Assembly (NCBI GenBank): GCA_012184525.1
Contig: WOFQ01000003.1
Coordinates: forward strand, 682,001-746,000
Length of the DNA stretch: 64,000 nt
Source of the DNA: Xenoacremonium recifei
Taxonomy: Eukaryota; Ascomycota; Sordariomycetes; Hypocreales; Nectriaceae
Direction: 5' to 3'
Positions 54,770 to 64,000 of the stretch are shown here, piece after piece (within the stretch, counting starts at the first letter, position 1; each line of letters begins with the position of its first letter). The notes below the pieces were generated by a model that was given only the letters and a program-made list of their open reading frames with translations, made no database searches and was not told where the DNA came from. A program made the position numbers and the translations under genes.

Positions 54770-56394
54770 ATGTCTTCAAGAATTTTGCTTCAAGCCGCTG
54801 GCTTACAATGGCAATTGGTCGTTTGTCTTCTGGCCACCTTTGTATGTGAATGCACTTGCTTCTCTCCCAATCACTGATGAGCACTCCACTTCAACTCCGA
54901 TATTACAGCTCAGATATTGACCTCCGTCTGTGGATCTAGGCCATCCTTTTCTGGACATTCCAGTTCATATACAACATCTGGTTCCACCCTCTCGCCAAAT
55001 ATCCTGGGCCTCTTCTCTATCGAGGCTCGGAGATCCCTAAGGTCCTCCAGCAGATACGAGGTACCATCAACTTCACGCTGGTTGACCTGCACAAGAAATA
55101 TGGCCCCGTCGTTCGTATTGCGCCAGGCGAACTAACATATATCACGGCCAATGCTTGGAAAGACATATACGGAAACAGGCCTGGAAAGGGACCCCTCCCC
55201 CCAAGCCATCTCTATGGCATGCGAGAGAAGGAGTTCTTTGGTGCTTTCAGCTTGCTATGGCTGGAGGACAACAAAGAACATGCCCGTCATCGCAAGATTA
55301 TGGCCCCAGCCTTCTCAGATCGATCCTTGAGGGAGCAAGAACCTGTCATCCGCAAGTATGTAGACTTGCTCATCCAGCGTATGCATGAGAATGCCGGGAC
55401 CCCTGTGGACATGGCAGCGTGGTTCAACTTTACCACGTTCGACATCATTGGCGACCTGGCGTTTGGTGAATCTTTCGATTGTCTCCAAAACTCCCGTTAC
55501 CACCCGTGGATACACTTCCTCTTTTGCCGCCTCCAAATGATGCTTTATGGCCAGATCATGGATACTATGGGGTATATGAGTAAGATAGTTGACATTATCA
55601 TTCCCAAATACATAAAGAAGGAGGCTCTTAATCACGTTCAATCGGCCATCGACAAAGTCAACAGACGGAGAGCTATCAAAGAGACGGACAGACCAGACTT
55701 CATGTCTCATTTTCTGGAGCATACAGGCACCAAAGGAGGGCTTTCATTCAGCGAACTCTATGCCAACGCTCAGGTTCTTGTGATCGCTGGCTCAGAGACA
55801 TCTGCGACGCTACTAGCAGTTGTGATATACTACGTCCTCACAAACCGCGAGTGGCTGGAAAAGGTAACCAAAGAGGTGCGCGACGCTTTTGAATCCGAAG
55901 CTAGCATCAACTTTGGGACCATCTCCGAGCTCCCATATCTTCGAGCTATCGCCAACGAAAGCCTACGCATCCATCCGCCGCTGCCGGCAGGTATTAATCG
56001 TTTCGTGCCTAAGGGCGGCGAAATCATCGAAGGAGAGTTCGTATCCGAGGGCACAAAACTACAAGTCCCACACTGGGCCGCGTACCATTCCGAGTGCAAC
56101 TTTCGGGATCCATACACATTTGCTCCGCAGAGATGGCTCGGCGACGAGTACTATGAAAATGACAACCGAGACGTGTTCCAGCCATTTAGCACCGGTCCAC
56201 GCAATTGCATTGGCCGCAGTCTTGCAAACATGGAAACAAGGCTCATATTGGCACGCCTCTTCTGGAACTTTGATATGGAGTTGATGCCCGAAAGCGAGAG
56301 TTGGTCTCATCAGCTGGTGTGGCTTTTGTACGAGAAGAAGCCATTGAATGTTATTTTGACTCCTGTCACCAAGTCTAGATGTGGACCAGAATAG
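54770..56394 (+). CDS. cytochrome P450 monooxygenase
   Basis: Two exons (54770-54841, 54940-56394) give 508 residues. A membrane anchor is formed across the junction (VVCLLATF/AILFWTFQF), followed by FHPLAKYPGP, the proline hinge. The I-helix motif AGSET is at 307-311, NESLRIHPP carries the ExxR pair (Glu364, Arg367), PQRW precedes the heme loop, and FSTGPRNCIG holds the heme ligand Cys447. The order and wording are like the TRI4/TRI11-related fungal P450s that oxidise sesquiterpenes. It is therefore a natural partner of the divergently transcribed terpene synthase, probably on the endoplasmic reticulum. The 98-bp first intron has other possible acceptors inside it, but they bring stop codons. 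Confidence 0.92.
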
Positions 56395-56973
56395 TTTGAG
56401 AAAGGCCGTAATATAAGAAGACATTTGTCTTTCATGCATTATTACTTAGATCTATCTTTTTTCGGTGAGAAGACAGCTAAGCAGTAAGCCCTAAAGCTGC
56501 CCTTAGGGCTTTCTCAAGGATTTATGGCCAGAGGATCTTGAAGAATGGACACGAAACAACATCCAGTACTTGTTTGAAATCCGATGCAAAGTATTTGATT
56601 TATTGAAGGACATTCTTTGTGAGTTGCAGCCAGAGATTGGTTACTTCTGTCCTAATTTACTACCAATCTGGCTCTACCTCAATAATTATAAAAAATCTAG
56701 GTCGTCGACTGAGCGCCTGTCCGCAGGATTAAGATACAATCTATAATACTGCAGAAACATTATTCTTTTGTCAGCCCATCTGCCGACATGACCCTACATC
56801 CGGAACTTCCGTTCTAACACCTAGAAGGCTTCACTAGATGGGCATTGAATTTTCTTGTCATTTTGTTTCTCTAGTAATCTACAATTTATTATTCCGCTTT
56901 ATGATACAACTTTTTAATTTCCGAGAACTTTCAGAATTTCCAGACCGCTAGTAATTCTGCGCTGATGATAGAA
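56395..56973. other. AT-rich convergent spacer, no gene seen
   Basis: The 3' flanks of the P450 and the permease. Many A/T runs; no coding frame is supported. Confidence 0.55.
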
Positions 56974-58645
56974 TCAAGAATTGGCGATAACAAAGTCGAG
57001 AATGCTCAGGTTCGGTCCGGTCCAGTGCTTTCTTGCCCGAATGAACCACAGTCCCACAGCAACAAGAAGAACAAAAACCATGACAGGCCCACAATAGTTC
57101 ATGTTGGCGGCAGTAACAGGAAGTGTTGAGGGGAAGGGGAGGAAGATAATGATATACAGTGTGTAGATCAAAGCGAAGGCGTTGACGTAGATTCCGTATC
57201 GGCCCATGTTCCACTCGCCCAACTTGACACCAGCCGCGGTCAATCGGACGTACAAGATGCTGCTAATAGCGATGGCGTAGCTGATATACAGAGCCAAGGA
57301 TGAAAGCGAAGTGATTGCACCGAAAGCGATGTAACTCGAGCTGCCAATGTTCAACAAGCAAAGAGCACAGACGAGGAAGACTGTGAAGACGATAGATCGG
57401 GTAGGAACGTTGTGCTTGGGGTTGACGTAGGCAAAGTAAGCGGGCATGCCTCCATCTCGAGACCAAGCCCAGGTCAGACGGGAAACTGAAGCAATGTTGG
57501 CCAGGTTCACACTGAAGGAAATGACAAAAAGGCCAGTGATCATTGCTGTTGTTGCCCCATTTGAGCCAGTGACGTTCAAGATAATCGTCAAAATTGGGCT
57601 CGAGGAGTTGAGAGCATCCTCAACAGATCCCATGGATGCAAGCAAGATGTTGACCATAATGAAGCCCAGAACACCGTTCATGAAGATCGACCAGAACATG
57701 GCGCGAGGAACGGCCGACTTGGCTTTTCGGGTCTCTTCGCTCATGTGGATAGCACTGTCGAATCCTAAGAATAGTCAGCGTCAACTCTCGAGCATTAATC
57801 AATGGGATACGTACCAGTGAAACTCCAAACACAAGTTAGCATACCAAGATTCCAGGCAATGAAGGTGTCTTTCCAGCCAGACGAAGTATCTGTCTGCAAC
57901 CAGAAGCTGCCGGAATGTCGAGTGCCCATGACACCTAGCACAACGGCAAAGACAACGAAAAGGCAAACATGCAGAACACCAGCCACAAGTTCGACCCAGG
58001 GGATCAACCAAAACGCATAGGTATTCATGAGACCCTGGAGGAGGCACATGGCGATGACCAAGACAGAAGTATGCCAGCCACCGGGGACATAGTTCGCGTG
58101 GTTGAGCTGGATCATTGACTCAAGCAGGATGATTGTGACGTTGGCAATGGCCGCAAGCAGCGAGACATAGCCAAACCAAGTCGACCACCCCTGAATCCAG
58201 GTCGCGAATCTTCGTACTCGGGCGGGGGCGAGGTGGTAGGTCCAGTGATACTGGGCACCGGCGACAGGCTGGATGGAGGCCATTTCGCCGAGGGATGCCG
58301 CTTGAGCAATGGCGCCGAAGAAGACGATGATGAAACTGAACACAAAGGTCTGGGGACCACCGTTGTAGAGAGCGAAGTACATGTTTCTGTGGCATGATGA
58401 GTTAGAATCAATCAAAATGATGCACGAGGGAGAGTTCATTGGGTGGCTTACGTGCACATGCCCTCCCAAAGGGCCATGTATGTCAACGAGAAGGCAAAGA
58501 GTTGCGAGAACGAGAAGACTCTCCTCGTTCTCGTCTGGTTGTACAACTCAGAGCCGCCATCTTCGGTCTTCCCAGTCACGTCCACGGTACCGTTCTGCTT
58601 GGGATTGGCAGCAGGCTGCAGCTCGAAACTCTCTGCTTGGGCCAT
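56974..58645 (-). CDS. APC-family amino acid / choline / GABA permease
   Basis: Three exons (58452-58645, 57815-58386, 56974-57764) give 518 residues. The N-terminal cytosolic part contains TRRVFSFSQLFAFSL, then about 12 membrane helices. Diagnostic pieces are SLGEMASIQPVAGAQYHW, the segment GFDSAIHMSEETRKA restored across the second junction, SRLTWAWSRDGGMP, and NPKHNVPTRSI. These place it with fungal transporters of the Hnm1/Uga4 type (choline, GABA or other amines) in the plasma membrane. It starts at the Met before AQAESFEL. It is convergent with the P450, with 579 bp between stops, so it may or may not belong with the terpene genes. Confidence 0.9.
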
Positions 58646-60046
58646 GATGCTCCGATCCAAATACTGACAGGTTAAAGACAATTAGGAATGTCGCAATAGA
58701 TGGGAATAGAGTTCAATTTGGTGCCGCTGTCTCACTACAAGGGACGAGACTGCAGGACAGTGGCTGCAAAGCGGTATTTAAAAAAGTTCCGCTGCAAGGA
58801 CGGCTTCGAGAACCGAAGGCGCCCGCTTAAGCCCTGGTTGGATGCCATTTCTGCGTCGGACATAATGCGCAAACGGTTACATCGAACAGGGGTTTTGGCG
58901 AGATTTGGTAGTGTCTGCATGCTGACACGCCTGAGTCGCAGGTTTGGGAGACTCCGACGATTGCGCAGCTTTGGTTGCAGCTGGTGGAGTATAGTGCAGT
59001 GTTCGTCGATACATATCGACGGTTCCTCAGGTGGCTACTCACAGTCGTAATCAAGGCAGCCCTGTCCTTGTTATGCTAGCCGGGGGCTAGAACCTGGAAT
59101 AGCCACGGGGCCCTAGCTCAATACTCGCTCCAGCTTGGCACATACCCTAGTTAAGCCCCCGAAGGATTCCGGAAACTTGTTCCAGGCGGAACATCCGATT
59201 GGTAACCATAAAGGTATGGGCTCAGGTTAACGGTTGAGTCCGAGTGTTGCGACTCTCTTATTATTTTCTTGCCCTGCCGCGAGAGCCGACCGATCTTTGC
59301 GAGATGCTACGGAGCAAGACCTAGCCGTAATTTCCACTTGCCGGATCTTCAGAGCAAGGAGTAAGCAGTACGGGGGTCCAACCTTGTCTTTTTCTCCGGA
59401 TCGGTTGTCTCCAGAATCTTTGCGACAGATTCTCTTATGCAGGTGTTTAGCTTGCTGGGTTGAGGGGGAGGGGGAACTCACATTGCACGATCTGTCCAGA
59501 ACAGTTCGCAACCAACAGAGTCAACAATACATACAAAGTATGTCCACATTAAGTATGCAGGCTCCAAGCTGAGAGTGAGACCGCGTCAGGTCTTACGACC
59601 GGCCAATAAATCACCCTAGCCAAGCCGTCGCTGTTGGTTCCTCTCCCCGTTATCACTCCGAGTCCTTGGATGGAACGCTCGTGGCGCAACGCCCGCCCGC
59701 TTTGGCTCAAGCGAAACCTTGCGACTTTGGGCGCCGCGACCAGCGGAGTTTGGTGGCTGAACAGGGTCCCCCTTCCGGGCCCGGTCCCTGTCTTCTTGAG
59801 GTGATACCGAAGTTTTTCATGCTGCAGGTGGTAATATAGCGGTGGTGCTCTGTGGTTGGGCTGCTATGTCTGGTCACGGTATACTGCAGATTGCACCGCA
59901 AGGTAGCAACTGAGGCTTGGAGACAGACAGTCTTTGGAGTTCAAGAAGGGGATCCATTCCATTCTGCACGACCAGAAGCAGTTCTCGATCTTCTGCCCTA
60001 TCGTTTTGTCTCAAAGTTACCTCGCCTCAAAGGCATTGCCAACATC
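58646..60046. other. 1.4 kb divergent intergenic region, no gene seen
   Basis: It lies between the permease start and the rhodopsin-like gene start. The frame of the latter is open upstream to 59852, but the conventional start at 60047 gives the best N-terminus. No other coding frame is supported. Confidence 0.5.
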
Positions 60047-61372
60047 ATGTCCAGCGATACGGCAAAGCCTGCGTACTATCCGCTATCACACGATGATCAT
60101 GCCGCTTTGGTAGTGGTAGCAGCCATTATCTTCTTGATCTATGCCATCGTTGGTCTCATCACGAAGCTACTCATTCGGTTGAATATTGCGTCTATGAAAG
60201 ACCATGATATCATCCTGCTTGTTGGCACGGTTTTCTTGTTCGTTCAAACTGCATGCGTTGTTGCTGCCTGCAATCATGGTCTTGGGCAACATATTGATGC
60301 AGTGTCCTCGAGCGACTTTCAACAGTTCAGCAAGGTATGTCTGCAGTCCTCTGTTGCGCTCCGACAGCTTTTCTGACACTTTGTTTATCAGTTGATGTAC
60401 GCTTCTCGGATTATCGCGTTGGGTGTCGACGGCTGCACAAAGCTGTCTCTTTGTCTATTGATTCGGCAAATCGATAATTCCGGACGACTCAACAAAGCAA
60501 ACCTGGTCCTCGGCGGAGTGATTCTGGTCTGGTTGGCATCGGGCTTCTTTGCCACAGTGTTCCAGTGTCCTCTGCCATCCCCTTGGCTCGCCGATGACAC
60601 CCACAAGTGTCCGAATCGTGGACCGATCTTCGTTTACAACGGCGTCATGAATATTCTCACCGATCTCGCTATATGCATTCTCCCCGTTGCGATGATGTGG
60701 AGCGTGCAGACGACCACAAAGAGGAAGCTTGTGGTGATGGCTCTCTTCTTAACTCGAATAATGTATGTAACCTACAAGCCACGTTTCTTCAGCAGATATG
60801 CTAACAGAGTTGCAAGTGTTCCAATCACCATGATTCCCAGTCTTGCAACTGCGACCTATCTATTCCACGAAGACTCTGACTCGACATGGCTTGCCGTTTC
60901 CAGCACCATATGGTTCCAAGTATCCCTCGGTCTCTCCGTCCTTACCGCCTGTATCCCAAGCTTGAAGGGGATTATCGACAGTCTTCTTGGTTCCACTTCG
61001 GTGGCTGCTATTCAGGCTCCCTACGATCTTCGGGACAGTGGTAAAAAGAGCGGTCTTGAAGCAACATCTAAGCTAGGATCTAACAAAGCTAATACCGAAG
61101 GGAGTGGATTGGGCGCAGATCTGAGGTTGACTTCGAGGGGCAAATCGCCAAACTATACAAGCTGGTCGGCTGATCGAGAGATGCGAGCCAAGTATGGTGG
61201 TAATAACAGTCCAGAGGGTAGTGACGGTGGAAGCGAGAGTGTCCGGAAACTTACAGAGGGAGTGATTGTTGTTCGGGACGAATTCGAGGTTCACTACACT
61301 GATGGGAGGAGGTCTCAATCACACGGTTCGAGGGAATCAATCGATGCGGGCTACCGGGTGTACGCTTCTTGA
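60047..61372 (+). CDS. rhodopsin-like (Pth11-type) seven-helix membrane protein
   Basis: Three exons (60047-60334, 60392-60762, 60808-61372) give 407 residues. About seven hydrophobic helices occupy 20-290 (AALVVVAAIIFLIYAIVGL, DIILLVGTVFLFVQT, ANLVLGGVILVWLASGFF, FVYNGVMNILTDLAICILP, IVASVPITMIPSLATATY). The cytosolic tail of about 115 residues is rich in Ser and Gly. The tail motif SLGLSVLTACIPSLKG is typical of the fungal rhodopsin-like domain family that includes Pth11-type receptors; there is no CFEM domain in front. Members are proposed to sense surface or chemical cues. An in-frame upstream start at 59852 would add 65 residues without a membrane signal, so the later Met is preferred. 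Confidence 0.85.
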
Positions 61373-62652
61373 GTTTGATATGATTTACAATCAATTTACA
61401 CTACAGGCGACCGATTTTGCAGCGCAACTCGTCATCCTAAGGAGGTACTCTCCTTAGAGTGGTCAACACTATCTCGTGTTTTTTCTGCTCCTTTTTTCTT
61501 CCCCTCGGCAATCCTCCACTCCCTTTTCCCTAGTCCTCTTTTCGCTTCCGATTTGGAAGAGAGAAAACTAGGTACTCGGGCCGGCATTGAACTCGCCCGG
61601 AGCGCACCTCGTTCCAGTGGGCAACTAATTTGTCCCGCGGGTGGGAAAACAGCCATTTCTTGGTCTAGACCATACATTGAAGAGTGAAAACCCTTGCCAA
61701 TCACCGGATCCCTGCACCACTCTCAGTCTAACTAGCGAGGGGTCCCCTGGACCGGAGCGATTCCGTTGATCGACAATAAATGCCTCCCCCACCACTGAAG
61801 GGTCCTTAACGGAGGGGTCTTTATGGCACGGGCCGGGTCCGCGCCATAACAATGAAGGAGGGGCTATCCGCATAGGGCGAAGCCCGCGAGAAGCATGGCC
61901 CGAGAACCGGCTCCCACATTGGGGAACACTCCTCCATTGCCAGCTTGGGGAAAAGAGTCTCGTTGAGGAGCACGTAAAAAGTAAATACCGAAGACTTGAG
62001 GGATGATCCTGAAAATGGGGTGTGAATCCGCGTATCCTGAAACAACTGTCCTGGATGCAACAACTTCCGGCTATCTCAACCATCTCAAGGCGAGACAACA
62101 TCTGCTCATGTGCCTACCCTGTTTACTTATGCAAGCCCTGCTGCAACGGTCGGGCCACGAATCCCAACCCCGTTCGACAGTCATGCGCTGAAGAGACGAA
62201 CTACGCGTACGGAGTACTCTTCGGGGTAAAACGCTTCGAGGTTAGGGTGCTAAGGCCTTAGTGGGGTCGACCAAGCATTGATTCTTGACTCGCTCAAGCT
62301 TCCAAGGTCCCATCTGCATGCGACCCCTGGCGGACACAAGTCCTAAGTTGGGGTCTCGTCCAGGTGCACCAACAACGTTGCAGCATTCTTTGCTTTTGGC
62401 AATCGACCGGAGACTGCGGATGCGCAACCAAATAGTTCAGAACGCCATGACCTGATTCCTCATCCTTAGCGAGCAACTTCTGAATATCAACGAGCGCTAT
62501 TTGCCGTACCAACCACCTGCATGCCGCTATCGCTCCAGCTGGCGGGACGGCCACTGAGAAAAAGAAAAATGAATACAGGGCAGCTATCGTCCGATACAGG
62601 TCGAAAGCCGCCCCCTATCTCTATTCTGCTTTTTCCAATCCGCTCCGTTGCG
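61373..62652. other. 1.3 kb intergenic region, no gene seen
   Basis: It separates the rhodopsin-like gene from the MATE gene. It contains a TACGGAGTA motif at 62208-62216. Several 60-160 codon frames on the minus strand overlap each other and show no domain. Confidence 0.5.
62208..62216. repeat. TACGGAGTA intergenic motif, copy 6
   Basis: Perfect nonamer 440 bp upstream of the MATE gene. Confidence 0.8.
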
Positions 62653-64000
62653 ATGGACGCTGACGAGCTCCCGCCCACCGAGACAGCCCCTTTGCTGTCA
62701 GAGCGAGAGGAAGATGAATCGAAGCCGGCTTCAGGTGCCTGGAAGTCAGAGCTATGGCGCCTTGGGCAATATTCCCTCCCGTTAATTGCCACGTACCTTC
62801 TTCAGTATTCGTTCAGTGTAATCACGGTCTTCGTGGCCGGTCATCTGAGCGCCGATGATTTGGCCGCTGCGAGCATCGGGGTTACAACGATGAACATCGT
62901 TGGCCTCTCCATATTTGAAGGCATGGCGACAGCTCTAGATACCCTCTGCGCGCAGTCTTACGGGTCTGGTAATATCACTGGCGTTGGACTACACATGCAG
63001 CGGATGCTACTCCTCATGGGTATTGTTGCTATTCCAATCGGCGCAGCGTGGATATGCTCTCCCTGGATCCTATCCGTGTTTGTTCGACAACATCACCTCG
63101 CATTAAAGGCCGGATCGTTCTTGAGGCTCAGTCTAATTGGCCTTCCTGGATACGCGTCCTTTGAAGCTGGAAAACGATTTCTCCAAGCCCAAGGAGACTT
63201 TAGGAGTGGCATGGCTATCCTTCTTATTTGCGCTCCTGTCAACGCCCTCCTCAGCTGGCTCTTTGCTTTCAAGCTCGGCTTGGGCCTTGATGGTGCTGCA
63301 CTTGGTGCCGCTCTCGCGAATGACTTGCGCCCTATCCTGCTCCTGTTCTACGTGGTTCTTTGGGGGCAGTGGTCACACAAATGCTGGCCGGGACTGTCGC
63401 AAAGTGCTTTTCGTGGATGGGGTCCGATGGTCTCGCTTTCAGTCGCCGGCTCTGCACTTACGCTTGGGGAATGGGCAGCCTTTGAGATATTGACATTCAG
63501 CACCTCATATATTGACACAATCCATCTCGCAGCTCAAACAATCCTCACAACCTCATCCGTTATCATGTGGCATATCCCCTTCTCCGTCAGTGTCGCTGCG
63601 AGTACTCGGATTGGTCATCTTATCGGGGCAGGGCTGCTTCCTGTAGCTCGTAGAGCTGCTGTTCTATACGCCCTTGTATTTATAGCCATCGGCATTTTCG
63701 ACGGTCTCCTTCTGTTCTCGTTGCGAAATCACTTGGCGCTTTTCTTCACGGGGGATAGCCACGTTCGTGAGGTTGCGGCGCAGTCAATGCTAGCGGTGAG
63801 CATGTTTCAAATCATCGATTCGATCATCTGTGGTTGCAATGGAATGCTTCGTGGTCTCGGTCGCCAGTCTGTAGCCGCGTGGGCAGTTCTTGTGGTCAAT
63901 TACTTTGCTGCAGTGCCACTCGCTATCTGGCTTGAGCTTGGTACCCTCAATTTGCAGCTGGATGGCGTCTGGACTGGTTTGGCGCTTGGCATGGTGGTGA
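62653..64000 (+). CDS. MATE-family multidrug/toxin extrusion transporter (partial, runs off right edge)
   Basis: The frame is open from ATG at 62653 to the end of the window (449 codons and one base). The N-terminal TETAPLLSEREED dileucine-like segment is typical of fungal vacuolar or endosomal MATE proteins. Membrane helices begin with QYSLPLIATYLLQYSF. FVAGHLSADDLAAASIG, GMATALDTLCAQSYG (the conserved second-half-of-TM2 motif) and QAQGDFRSGMAILL are strongly diagnostic, and CGCNGMLRGLGRQS repeats the pattern in the second half. It resembles yeast Erc1/Ydr338c. MATE carriers export cations or toxins by proton exchange. The last one or two helices are outside the window. No intron is needed in the visible part. 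Confidence 0.92.
   Translation, partial: MDADELPPTETAPLLSEREEDESKPASGAWKSELWRLGQYSLPLIATYLLQYSFSVITVFVAGHLSADDLAAASIGVTTMNIVGLSIFEGMATALDTLCAQSYGSGNITGVGLHMQRMLLLMGIVAIPIGAAWICSPWILSVFVRQHHLALKAGSFLRLSLIGLPGYASFEAGKRFLQAQGDFRSGMAILLICAPVNALLSWLFAFKLGLGLDGAALGAALANDLRPILLLFYVVLWGQWSHKCWPGLSQSAFRGWGPMVSLSVAGSALTLGEWAAFEILTFSTSYIDTIHLAAQTILTTSSVIMWHIPFSVSVAASTRIGHLIGAGLLPVARRAAVLYALVFIAIGIFDGLLLFSLRNHLALFFTGDSHVREVAAQSMLAVSMFQIIDSIICGCNGMLRGLGRQSVAAWAVLVVNYFAAVPLAIWLELGTLNLQLDGVWTGLALGMVV

Noticed and set aside
1..64000. CRISPR arrays, rRNA genes, intact transposons
   Set aside because: None seen; no spaced direct repeats, rRNA-like sequence, transposase or reverse transcriptase motifs were noticed by eye.

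Overview
This window is nuclear DNA of a filamentous ascomycete (Pezizomycotina). The evidence is the many 45-85 bp introns with CTNAC/CTGAC branch points, Zn2Cys6 regulators, fungal-specific families (NST1, Tma20, Rho2, a Dal5-type permease, a rhodopsin-like Pth11-type membrane protein) and a recurring intergenic TACGGAGTA motif. Gene content looks more like Sordariomycetes than Eurotiomycetes, but this is an impression and not a proof. I rebuilt 25 gene models by finding splice sites that keep domains in frame. Twenty-three are complete, and one gene runs off each edge.

Layout. (1) 1-6.7 kb: the 5' end of a STAND/NLR-type gene, then a divergent pair (LtnD-like acid-sugar dehydrogenase and class II ketose-bisphosphate aldolase) followed by a Zn2Cys6 regulator. 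(2) 7.1-11 kb: a divergent nucleoside hydrolase / Dal5-type permease pair. (3) 11.6-31 kb: mostly housekeeping genes (a nucleotidyltransferase-like protein, Tma20, an I78 inhibitor, a type I membrane protein, NST1 and Rho2) separated by very long gene-free stretches (13.0-17.0 and 25.6-29.5 kb). (4) 31.5-33.5 kb: a lineage-specific hypothetical gene with an 844 bp first intron. (5) 35.9-49.3 kb: a compact metabolic cluster of dihydroxyacetone-synthase-type transketolase, SDR, ADP-ribosylglycohydrolase, sugar transporter, fused DhaK-DhaL dihydroxyacetone kinase and Zn2Cys6 regulator. (6) 51.4-56.4 kb: an AT-richer island with a class I terpene synthase and a P450, divergently transcribed. (7) 57-64 kb: membrane proteins (APC permease, rhodopsin-like protein, MATE transporter).

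How the genes may work together. The 36-49 kb cluster holds the two enzymes that define the xylulose-monophosphate route of methylotrophic yeasts: DHA synthase makes DHA plus GAP, and DHA kinase makes DHAP. Here they sit with a transporter, an oxidoreductase and a regulator, but the synthase has no peroxisomal PTS1 tail. The LtnD-aldolase-regulator trio at the left end resembles part of the four-carbon acid-sugar pathway, which also ends in DHAP, but no DUF1537-type kinase is present. The terpene synthase/P450 pair is a candidate minimal terpenoid cluster, with transporters close by. These functional links are inferred from gene order and family knowledge; nothing here was tested by a search.
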